This document shows positions 8,480-17,700 of a stretch of 64,000 nt of DNA, piece by piece. Origin of the DNA: UBA4582 sp965657335 (GTDB lineage Bacteria; Pseudomonadota; Gammaproteobacteria; Pseudomonadales; Azotimanducaceae). The notes beneath the pieces are model-generated. The model did not search any database and was not told the DNA's origin. It saw only the letters and a list, made by a program, of their open reading frames with translations. The stretch's first letter is position 1. Every line of letters starts with the position of its first letter. The stretch covers positions 61,236-125,235 of the forward strand of contig CBFHOH010000013.1 in NCBI GenBank assembly GCA_965657335.1. Direction: 5' to 3'. Made by a program: the position numbers and the translations under genes.

Positions 8480-9496
8480 CTAGACACCAGACACGGGTTT
8501 CACTAACAATTTACCCAGATTGCCCCCGTCGAACATAAACTGCAGCGCTTCTACATACTTTTCGATGCCTTCGAGTATCTCCTCAGGCATTGTTATTGAA
8601 CCTTCGCGCAACCATTGCTCAAGCTCAACGGTCGCTGGGCCAATGCTTTCAGGAAAGTGAAAATATGCGAAACCCTCCATCGACGATTGTCGTTCTGCCA
8701 GGCGCAAGTACATCGACGGTCCGGTAACGTTGTCCATGTCGTCGTATTGTGAAATTGCCCCGCAGATAACCACCTTGGCGTGCATCGCAAGATTGTCGAG
8801 CACCGCGTCTAGCACCGCACCGCCAACATTGTCAAAAAACACGTTGACGCCATCGGGCGCAAGCGCCTTTAGCCTAGTGTTAACATCTTCGTTTTTGTAA
8901 TCGATAGCTGCGTCAAAACCAAGTTCGTCGACGAGATAATTGGTTTTTCTGTCTCCTCCGGCAATGCCAATAACCCTGGCTCCTTCCTTCTTTGCTATTT
9001 GACCAGCAATCGAACCAACCGCCCCGGCAGCCGCAGAGACAACAAAAGTGTCTCCGGGTTTCGGACGAGCGACGTGCCGCATACCAATCCATGCAGTAAC
9101 ACCCGTTGAGCCTCCGAGCACACCAAGATGTGCACTCAATGACAACCCAGGCAAGTCATCAACCTTTTCCAGCAGCGATGTCGGTACTGTGGCAATCGTT
9201 TGGGCACCCAAGCCGCCTCGCACCGCCTGACCCTGCTCCCAACCATCTGCCGTTGACTCGATAACGCGCCCGATTCCACCCGCGTGTATCGTGCCGCCTA
9301 GCGGCACCTGGCGATGAAACCCTTCACCCCGCAGCATCGTGCGGACGCCTGCATCAACAGAGACATACTCCACCTGCACCCGCACCTGGTTCGGTCCGAG
9401 CGGCGCCAGTGGCTCTTTGACAACATCAAAACAATCTGGCGTGGCTGATTGTTCTGGTCTTTTTTTGAAAATAACGCGTGTGTTTTCTAGTGCCAT
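8480..9496 (-). CDS. NADP-dependent zinc-independent reductase (CurA / PTGR-like MDR)
   Basis: This is a 338-residue medium-chain dehydrogenase/reductase of the leukotriene B4 dehydrogenase / curcumin reductase branch. It lacks structural and catalytic zinc cysteines, contains the nucleotide loop SAAAGAVGSIAGQIAK, and has IDYKNEDV, VFFDNVGG and the late MEGFAYFHF motif. Members reduce alpha,beta-unsaturated ketones and aldehydes with NADPH in the cytosol. The ATG at the complement of 9494-9496 is followed by the typical family N-terminus with VIFKKRPEQ. No operon partner is evident. Confidence 0.9.
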   Translation of the reverse strand: MALENTRVIFKKRPEQSATPDCFDVVKEPLAPLGPNQVRVQVEYVSVDAGVRTMLRGEGFHRQVPLGGTIHAGGIGRVIESTADGWEQGQAVRGGLGAQTIATVPTSLLEKVDDLPGLSLSAHLGVLGGSTGVTAWIGMRHVARPKPGDTFVVSAAAGAVGSIAGQIAKKEGARVIGIAGGDRKTNYLVDELGFDAAIDYKNEDVNTRLKALAPDGVNVFFDNVGGAVLDAVLDNLAMHAKVVICGAISQYDDMDNVTGPSMYLRLAERQSSMEGFAYFHFPESIGPATVELEQWLREGSITMPEEILEGIEKYVEALQFMFDGGNLGKLLVKPVSGV

Positions 9497-9574
9497 GAGG
9501 TGACCATATTTTGAATTTTAATTGTCACCCTACAATGCCACAAATTTTTACCGTTCACACCTCGCACGGCGCTT

Positions 9575-11134
9575 TCATTCAGAGATCTGGCCACTTAAAT
9601 CGATCATCATTTCCGTCACACTATCATCGACTGCTCGGGCCACGATCTTAATTTCACGCGGCAAGCTGTCCACGTTGGAAATTTCAAAAAAATAGTCACT
9701 CAACGCGTTCACAGGCAATGCTTTTTCACCCGAAAAAAAACTGACTTCTTTGAAAGGCCCTTGCGAATCTACTGCTGCGATGATCATAAAAGGGCTGTCA
9801 GCGGGTTGTGGTTCAGCTAGACCAATGGACCGCTTACCTGTTGGCTTCCACAAAGAGTACAGCTCGTCTCCTACTCCCTGAAACAATCGATACCCTCGTT
9901 CATGGATACTCGCCGGCAATACCCAGCGCATACCAGATAGCGCACCCGCGGTGAAATGCTGGACACCATCAATAGCCATCGCACTTTTGTAATGCGTGTG
10001 ACCGCTCAACACATAGTCAACGCCATATGTGCCAAACAGACCTAGGTCATCCACTTGCTGATCATTATCAAAGGGCCAACGTTCATCGAAGTGAAAAGGT
10101 TCATGATTAAGCACCACAACGGTTTTGTCATCATGGGTCTTAAGCTCGTTTTCGAACCACTGCAGAATCTCTGGAGTCATCTTGCCGAAGTGCCAATAAT
10201 CCGGGTTGTCTTCCTGAGGATCGGCACTGTGTGTGTCGAGCGCGATAAAATGGTACCCACTTCGTTCAAAACTAAAGTGAGTAGGGCCTAGGTAGTGACG
10301 GAAGAAATATTTGCCAAATCTCGCGTCTTGAGATGTAAAGTCCGCTCGGTCTGTGCCGGCAATCTCATTGTTGCCTATCGTATTGTACATCTTAAAGGAT
10401 AGGTCTTTTGTCAATTCACCGTAGTACCTAAACCATCGATCTATTGCTTCGGGTGAGCCTTGGTTGCTTTCAAGCACGAGGTCGCCAGTATTTATGACAA
10501 AATCTGGTTCAAGCCCAGCAACTTCTTCTAACGCGGCGCGTATCTGCGAATCCAACGGTTCAAAAATACCCTGCTCGGCATATTGTGCCTCGGCATAAGC
10601 GCTATACACTTCGCTTGCTGACAGACCATCTAGTTCGCCAGAGTAACCATTAGCTTTGAGTGCGACCTTTAATTTATCGACCACACCATCGCCATAGTTC
10701 TTTTCGAGCAGACTTATCGTTATCCAGGGAACTAGAAAGTCCGGGATGAACCACGGCACAGACGGGGATGAAAACTCAATAAAATCTGATCTTCGATCGT
10801 AGACGTGAGTGTCTGAAATTTGGATAAAAAACGTGCTTTGCGGGTAATGCGTCGGCTGCTCAATCTCAAAGTCGACAACTGTCTCACTGCGAGTTTTGAA
10901 CCAAACTTCCGGGTCCACATGCGCTGTACGGGTAAGATAGATAAAAGCGCCATGCTCGGGCAGAACATAACGTCCCTGCTCATCTGTGACTGTAATATCT
11001 CTGCCATTACTCACAGCAACCTGAGGGATACCAGCCCCTGAACTGGTATAAAACACCTTGCCTGTCACATCACTAATTGCTGACAAAGAAAATGACAGTC
11101 CCAAACAGAGGACTGCAAGGTTTCCTTTTAACAT
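9575..11134 (-). CDS. Secreted calcineurin-like metallophosphoesterase
   Basis: This is a periplasmic or exported metallophosphoesterase, 519 residues. A Sec signal peptide ends near residue 20. Residues ~22-95 form a small beta-sandwich (TGKVFYTSSGAGIPQVAVSN, TVTDEQGRYVLP) like the N-terminal domain of bacterial calcineurin-like phosphoesterases. The catalytic domain shows the full metal-ligand series: ISDTHVYD, INTGDLV, GNNEIAG, LNHEPFH and LSGHTHYKS. A ~120-residue insertion lies between the first two motifs. The C-terminal ~100 residues are a further beta domain. It is the last gene of a minus-strand run starting at 23226 and follows the dipeptidase by 27 bp, so co-transcription is likely. 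Confidence 0.88.
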   Translation of the reverse strand: MLKGNLAVLCLGLSFSLSAISDVTGKVFYTSSGAGIPQVAVSNGRDITVTDEQGRYVLPEHGAFIYLTRTAHVDPEVWFKTRSETVVDFEIEQPTHYPQSTFFIQISDTHVYDRRSDFIEFSSPSVPWFIPDFLVPWITISLLEKNYGDGVVDKLKVALKANGYSGELDGLSASEVYSAYAEAQYAEQGIFEPLDSQIRAALEEVAGLEPDFVINTGDLVLESNQGSPEAIDRWFRYYGELTKDLSFKMYNTIGNNEIAGTDRADFTSQDARFGKYFFRHYLGPTHFSFERSGYHFIALDTHSADPQEDNPDYWHFGKMTPEILQWFENELKTHDDKTVVVLNHEPFHFDERWPFDNDQQVDDLGLFGTYGVDYVLSGHTHYKSAMAIDGVQHFTAGALSGMRWVLPASIHERGYRLFQGVGDELYSLWKPTGKRSIGLAEPQPADSPFMIIAAVDSQGPFKEVSFFSGEKALPVNALSDYFFEISNVDSLPREIKIVARAVDDSVTEMMIDLSGQISE

Positions 11135-11161
11135 TGAGAAAGATCCTTCACTGTTTGTCGT

Positions 11162-12247
11162 TTAGCCCACGACCAATCGGTAGTAGTTGTACAAGTTAAG
11201 ACCCATGACTTTTTCGAGTGCATCTTCTGTGAGCCCGCGTCGTTTCAAACCATCCCAAATCGTTTCCATTCGGCGCGGACCATTCAATTCTTCGAAATAA
11301 AGCGGACCATCACCAACCTTCATGGCAGAACCTTCTTCTCTGTTTAGCTCTTCAAGGTACGCTTTACTTTGCACCAGCCGGCGATGATCTCTGTCACTGC
11401 CGATACAAACATGGTCAACGCCACATACATTTATTGCATGCAAAATATGATCAAAATAAACCTCGAGTGCATTGTCTACTTTTTCCGTCATGAAGGGGCG
11501 CATTTGCGTTACACCGAACAAGCCGCCCTTCTCAGCAAGCGCTCTAAGATTTTTGTCAGAAATATTACGTTCATGCTTAAACAATTCGAGACAACATGCG
11601 TGTGATATGTGCACCGGTGTTTTAGAGGCAAATATCGCATCAGCAATCGTACTATCGTTTGCATGAGACAGGTCTACGATCATGCCGACGGAATTCATTT
11701 TTTCTATTAATCCATGTCCAAATCGCGTCAAACCAGAACCGTTAGGTTCCTGACAACCAGACCCTGCCCAATTTTGGCTGTTGTACGTAATTTGACTGGC
11801 GCGCAGGCCTAATTGATAAAACACATCAACATTATCTAGGTCTCGCATAAAGTGCGTTGAGTTCTGCGTAAGATAGAACACCGCCATTTTGTTTTGGGAT
11901 CGGGCAAGGTCAATATCGGCGACTTCTCTGGCTGGCATGTAGTACTGTTGTTTCGATGCCAACAACCGATTGTAAGCAAGAATTCCCTGAATAGTATGAT
12001 CATAGGCAGCTTGCCCCTGAACTTTGGGATCACAAAGCGTGATCGCAATCGCGCGCATTCCAGCATCCAGCATTTCCTGAATTAGGCCGTCGGTATAAAC
12101 ATCTCGCAACTCACCCATTGCGTCGAAAATAAGCGCATTTCGTGCTTTACTCCAAGGTTGTCCAAGTAGCTCGGCATGCGCACCGGGCGGCAGCAAACTC
12201 AGCAGCGGCAAACTGCCGAGCATTTTGAGCGTATCGCGTCTAAACAT
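11162..12247 (-). CDS. Membrane dipeptidase (M19) family protein, atypical metal site
   Basis: The fold is that of renal dipeptidase-like amidohydrolases. The N-terminus has a twin arginine (RRDTLK) and a hydrophobic stretch ending GAHA, suggesting Tat export. Conserved are VDLSHAND (H195), HISHACC (H216), RNISD and GSDRD (283-287). However, the HxD pair that starts M19 enzymes is replaced by FDAMGE (41-46), and the bridging Glu of the IEGG motif is replaced by FYLTQN (124-129). It may therefore bind metal differently or not act as a dipeptidase. AGGAGG precedes the ATG closely. It lies between the DUF5916 barrel and the phosphoesterase. Confidence 0.82.
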   Translation of the reverse strand: MFRRDTLKMLGSLPLLSLLPPGAHAELLGQPWSKARNALIFDAMGELRDVYTDGLIQEMLDAGMRAIAITLCDPKVQGQAAYDHTIQGILAYNRLLASKQQYYMPAREVADIDLARSQNKMAVFYLTQNSTHFMRDLDNVDVFYQLGLRASQITYNSQNWAGSGCQEPNGSGLTRFGHGLIEKMNSVGMIVDLSHANDSTIADAIFASKTPVHISHACCLELFKHERNISDKNLRALAEKGGLFGVTQMRPFMTEKVDNALEVYFDHILHAINVCGVDHVCIGSDRDHRRLVQSKAYLEELNREEGSAMKVGDGPLYFEELNGPRRMETIWDGLKRRGLTEDALEKVMGLNLYNYYRLVVG

Positions 12248-12296
12248 ATTTGATCCTCCTGATTTACAGCTCGGACGAATGTAAAGACCTATTCTG

Positions 12297-14732
12297 TCAA
12301 GAGCCGAACCTGTAACGAAGTTTTACGATAAATGCATCAGCAATCGGGTCTTCCCAACCGGCCTGAAAGATATCTGAAAATGAGTTCTCTTCCAGCGCCA
12401 ATCCCTTATCTGCGCCGCGAATATAAACAACAAACAAGTCAGATAGCGGCGCAATTTCCCAACGATAACGCAGTTGAAAGGTCATCTGGGACTTACCAAA
12501 GCTGTCTGAGGGCCCGGCAGGCTTGTCAACCTTGACCAATGCGCCCGGTGATGATGGAATTTCCCAAAACTCATCCTCTACGGCTTTGATACCCACCCAC
12601 TGCAGGGTGGCTTTTAGCTGTTGCTTCGCCGAGAAAAAATAGTCCATGTTCAACGAGGGCACCCACTGCTCTGCCTTGAAGGTTGTCATGTTGCGAGCTT
12701 CCTGATGGATCAACCAACCGTCTCTATCAGCCCAAAAGTATCGAAGACTAAAAGAGAATCGATCATTGGGGCGCCAAGTCAGCCCTCCACCCACACTAAT
12801 ATGACGACCACCCAGCATTTCTTCTCGCCAACCGATACCAGAACCAAAGCTCCACTTATTGGTATTAGGTGACGAAAACCTGACGGCAACATCACGTCGC
12901 AAAGCCGTCCTGTAGGTGCCGTTCCCAAAGCTATTGAGATCATCATAGGCTTTTGGAAAGAAACCGACTTTAAGCAGCATGCTGGATAAATTGTTAAACG
13001 TCAGACTATCAGACAAAAAGACACCGGCGCCTGTAAAAAGGCCGTCATTATTTTCCTGTACGTACCCCCGTAGATCGAACTGGTTGCTTTTCGCCCAGCC
13101 TAGGCCAGATGAGGTTCGAATATGTGACGTTCGAATGCGGAAGCTGTCGTTACGCTCTAGGAAACCAAGATCGTTGATATCAAGGTCTCGGTCGAAATAC
13201 TCAATGCCGACACGTTGCACAACACCTTTTTTGATTGCGAATTCACCATCAATAAATCCCCCGTAGCCACGAGGCTGGCCATCGATGTCCGAGGTCATCA
13301 ACTGAGCGTCTAGCTGGATTTTTCCGTCCGACGTCAGATAGTGCCCATCTATACCTGTCACCAACGCATCACCGCTATCGTGCATAACTGCCGTCGAGAG
13401 AACGCCAAAGGCTCTGTAAGCACCGGCTTTACTGTCTTCGTAAATCAAACGTGCGACTCCATAGTCACTGCCCGCCTGGGTAAACTTAACTGGTGCACCG
13501 GCCTTTGTGCCGCGGATGTCAACATCTTCTTCAAAGGCACCGAAAAAACCATAACGTAAACCACCTGTTTGCCCGGTTACCTTGAGCGCGCCCATCAGAT
13601 CGACTGGCAGATCCAGCTCACGGTCGGTGATATTTTCATCCTCGGCAAGAGACAGGCTTCTCGGCTTACCACCAATCCGTCTTGTGTTCACCATCGTGTA
13701 AGGCGCACCGCGATTGCCAACGCCCCCACCCCGAGTGTCCGCCCTAGGAGAAGCAACAAAGACTTCTTGCCCTTCAACAAAAAACAGCCGCTTTTCTGGG
13801 AAAAAAGTTTCCGTAGCACTCAGGTTAATCACAACGTCATCAGACTCGACAGACCCGAAATCGGGATTGACCGTCCCTGAAATCTGCAGGTTGCTCGAGG
13901 GTCGCCAGAAAAAATCAGTACCCACTCGATATCGCGTTTCATGATCAACTCTGTTTCGGCTTATCGCTGAAAACGGGAAGAATGCGTACTGTTTCTTAGG
14001 ACTAACGCCACGTACCTCAACCGGCTGTAATACCGATAGAAACTTGGATTCCGAACTAAGTATCGCTGGCCAGCTCCATCGTTCGTCTAGGTACCCAACC
14101 TGACGAGACATATATAGCCCCAGTTTTCGTACCGCATGTTCGTCTTCGCTACCCGCTGGCATCGACACGGTGCCCCAGGGCACAAAAAACTCTGCCGTCC
14201 ATCCTGTATCAGTCTGTTGGCTGGCACCGTACCACGCACCATCCCAATCGCTGGTAAATTTGCTCTCAGGTAACACAGTACCATCTTGCAGCGAATCTCC
14301 AAGACTGACGCTAAACCAGTAACCGTAACGCCCTTGGCCCGATGTATCGAGTGTGAAGCTGACCGTATCACGAGTGATATCTCGCCTATCTCGACCGGAA
14401 AGTCGTTTCATTAGGGTGTCTTGGGATTGCTTTAAGTCGACTCCGACATAAAACCCCTCATCGGAATACGCAAGCCTAACCAGCGTCGCATGGGGAACCT
14501 CACCGAGAGTTTCCGGCATAGTAACGACAAATTCGTCGTACGCGGGCAAAGATCGCCATAGCGGCTCGTCAAGATGACCGTCAACTTTAATATCTGAACT
14601 TTGATCAAGTTTCTTGATAGCAAGGGTTTCACCACCCTTTATGTCTACAAGCAAGTCTGAACTCGCAAGAGTGATGTTCGCACCAGAAAGGCACAGCACG
14701 CCCGCAACTAACTTTAGCCAATATCTATTCAA
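12297..14732 (-). CDS. CBM9-DUF5916 outer-membrane protein
   Basis: This exported 811-residue protein has a signal peptide (1 to ~23). Residues ~40-210 form a CBM9-like carbohydrate-binding domain (KVDGHLDEPLWRSLP, then VRLAYSDEGFYVGVDL). A DUF5916 region follows (ETFFPEKRLFFVEGQEVF, NTRRIGG) that reads as a large beta-barrel of alternating strands to the C-terminus, ending IVKLRYRFGS. Such proteins are thought to sit in the outer membrane; their substrate is unknown. The start is TTG at the complement of 14730-14732, with an AGGGGG ribosome-binding site upstream. It follows the giant lipoprotein gene by 56 bp on the same strand. Confidence 0.85.
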   Translation of the reverse strand: MNRYWLKLVAGVLCLSGANITLASSDLLVDIKGGETLAIKKLDQSSDIKVDGHLDEPLWRSLPAYDEFVVTMPETLGEVPHATLVRLAYSDEGFYVGVDLKQSQDTLMKRLSGRDRRDITRDTVSFTLDTSGQGRYGYWFSVSLGDSLQDGTVLPESKFTSDWDGAWYGASQQTDTGWTAEFFVPWGTVSMPAGSEDEHAVRKLGLYMSRQVGYLDERWSWPAILSSESKFLSVLQPVEVRGVSPKKQYAFFPFSAISRNRVDHETRYRVGTDFFWRPSSNLQISGTVNPDFGSVESDDVVINLSATETFFPEKRLFFVEGQEVFVASPRADTRGGGVGNRGAPYTMVNTRRIGGKPRSLSLAEDENITDRELDLPVDLMGALKVTGQTGGLRYGFFGAFEEDVDIRGTKAGAPVKFTQAGSDYGVARLIYEDSKAGAYRAFGVLSTAVMHDSGDALVTGIDGHYLTSDGKIQLDAQLMTSDIDGQPRGYGGFIDGEFAIKKGVVQRVGIEYFDRDLDINDLGFLERNDSFRIRTSHIRTSSGLGWAKSNQFDLRGYVQENNDGLFTGAGVFLSDSLTFNNLSSMLLKVGFFPKAYDDLNSFGNGTYRTALRRDVAVRFSSPNTNKWSFGSGIGWREEMLGGRHISVGGGLTWRPNDRFSFSLRYFWADRDGWLIHQEARNMTTFKAEQWVPSLNMDYFFSAKQQLKATLQWVGIKAVEDEFWEIPSSPGALVKVDKPAGPSDSFGKSQMTFQLRYRWEIAPLSDLFVVYIRGADKGLALEENSFSDIFQAGWEDPIADAFIVKLRYRFGS

Positions 14733-14788
14733 AACATCCCCCTACGCGACTGCATTTATATCGCAGATCGGTAAGGGGAGACAAGTTT

Positions 14789-17700
14789 CTAGGGAGGGCT
14801 TACCGCAATATCAAGCACGCTTATGGTCGATACGTTACCACTAATATCAGACACTCGGTAATAAACGGTCGCCATGGACTCAATAGTGTCTAACGAAACA
14901 GTGATCTCGCCAGTCGCTGGATCGATCTCCGCGACCCCTTCGACAGGTTGAACCAGTATTTCGACGCTTCCAAGATCAATCGCGCTATCTCCGGAAATGT
15001 CATTTGACAACACATCGAAAGATTTTGTCTCACCATTCACTATCGAGCCAGTGTCAGGCACTGTGATCGGTGCTTGCCCATCGTAAGCCGTGAAATTAAA
15101 GATCGTAGGGAAATAACTGTCTATTTTTATGAGGTTTGCATCGCAGTTCGTTCCTTGCGATGGAAAGAAGCCGCAGTCATTCTCGCCGTTGGCAACAATA
15201 ACGGCAATATCGCCATTTGTTCGTTCCTCAAACAAGGTATGTGTTCTGGCAAAAGACACGTCAGCAAAGGTCAAGCTCTCGCAATGAGAAACCGAAGGTT
15301 GTCGACTACCTTGAAAGCGTCCATCCAGATTTCTGGTTCTATACCAAACCATTTCTCCAGCAATCACCTCAGCGCAAATCCCAAAAGAACTTTCACCCCA
15401 ACCCTCAGTCTGCCCAGTTTCGGGGTCAATATTTTGAATTTCAACCGTACCAGTATTGTCCGCATTAACGATGTAGCGTGCCTCATTAGGGACTAGTGTG
15501 CCGTCACTTAGCAGCTCAGAGCCAAATGCCTGGTAGATACCGGCTATACTGCCTTCGATAAAATTGGGCGTCCCCTGCCTGGTAAAAGATAATGCTGAGC
15601 GCGCCCGCACATCTCCTCCAGCAGAGCGGTATAGCACAGCAACAAAATCACCTGAAATTTTCTCTTCAAGAATGAAATAGCTGGCAGCATCTCCGCCACT
15701 AAATTCGACTTCCAGGTGCCCGTCAACCGCGATACTCCAAACGAACGGCTCTACCTTGAATCTTGCAGTCCCCGTACCATCGGCAGAGAAAATCAGTTCG
15801 TCGATCTCAAGCGGCAAACGACCGTCCCTAATTGTCGGCACTGCCGAAGAAACATCAGTCGGCAAGCTCAGGGACACGCCTCCGAGGGAGTCATATGGCA
15901 CTTGAAATGACAGGTCATAAACCGCAATGGTTTCCTCGTCGCTCCTGAAGACCGTGTCTAATGCCACGCCGTTTGTCACATCGAACCTTTCTTCTTTCGA
16001 AGATAAATTCACCAACACAATATCTTTGCCATCTTCGTCGGTTTCAACAAACAACTGTGCGCTTGTGTCAACGTTAGTCGTCAACACTTCCTCTTGGCCA
16101 GTTATTCCGTCGACATCCTCAAAGCTGGTAAATGCATTGTTTTCTATTCCTCCTCCGCTGTTGCGGGAAAAGTCCAGAGCGATTGAACCTGGACTTTCGG
16201 TCCAGTCCAGCAGAAAACTTCCTGAACTTTCATTGATGAAACCCGTACCATCAGGATCTAAACTAATAATGACCCCATCTGGGTCAACATCAATACCAAA
16301 CTGAGTTGGGAGACTAAGATCTCCTGCAGCAAAAAACGTCATGGGTATTGCCGCTGGTAGCGTTACGTTGACAGTATCGAAATCAAGCATGCCGTTTTGA
16401 TCCTCGACCCGAAGTTCGAACTCCAGTGTCGTTTCAGACACAGGCAAGCCAAGCGCTTGAAAAGATGGCGTTGCACTATCGGGGTCATTCAAGAACTGAG
16501 TCGGGCCTGACAGCTGAGTCCATGAGTAGGTCAGAGGGCCTAAAGCGCGACTACTAGACCCATCAAGCACGACAAGCTCACCCGATCGGGCCAATATATC
16601 GGGGCCGGCATCAGAAACCGCATCGACACTAATGATTACCGGCGCGTAGGATGACTGCGATTCAGCGCCACTGGTGCCTGAGACCCGATAGAAAAACACA
16701 TCATCGCCAGCAAAATCCTCGCCAGGCGTGTATGTAATCAATCCTGAAACGCCGTCAATCGTCAACGAACCGAATTGTGGCGACGTTTCAATCACCACTG
16801 TTGTTGCATCAATCGGGCTATCACCGGGCTCATCATTTGCCAATACATCAATGTCGAAGCTGCTGATCATATCCGGCGCTGCCGCCTGATCTGCGATGGC
16901 ATAAACTGGCGTCGATGTCAGCGCAGTTCTGCTGCTGATCGAAAGGGAGATATTTTTGACTTCCGTTATTGAGCAGTCAGAAGTTGAACTTTGATTTGCA
17001 AGGCACACGGATTCTTCTTCTGCAAAATGACTGCGGTAAGTGTTGCCATCGATTTGGTATACGGACAAGTTACTGCGATTAAACGGCGTAAACTGATCCA
17101 AGAAAGCAGGACAATCTTCCGAACGGGTGTTAATACCGTCTGAAAAAGTGGTCGTCACTGTCAGTTTGTCTCCTTCGGCTACCCAACATAGTCCGAATGG
17201 CAGATATACCGGAATACGCTGACCCGTCGACGGATCGATAGCCGTTCTTTCGAGTTGGGCTGTTCCATTTGGATAAAGCCGAACCTGCCGATTCTGATCA
17301 ACGACGGAGCCGTCATCGAGACCAAAGGTTTCCTGCACCGTGTAAATTCCCGCTGAATTCTCGATCGTTAAATCAACAATCTGCTGTTCAACGGAGAGAA
17401 AACCATCACTAATTACGTCGCCATTTAGCTTAGTGTAAACAACTCCAATCGCATCGCCATCAGGTAAAGAATTGAAGTTAAAATAATCGGCAATTTCACC
17501 ATTAGCAAAAACGAGCCTGAGGTGTCCATCAGCCTCTATCGTCCAATCGAAAGCCTCGTCTTTAAAACGAGCGAAGCCTGTGCCATCTGTCTCAAATTGT
17601 AATTTGTCATCGTAAAGTTCGTCATCAAAAAGTGATGGTGTGCCGGTTTGTGCGCCTGTAGGTAAAACCCTTGGCGCTAAGGGTGCCGTGAAAGGAATAT

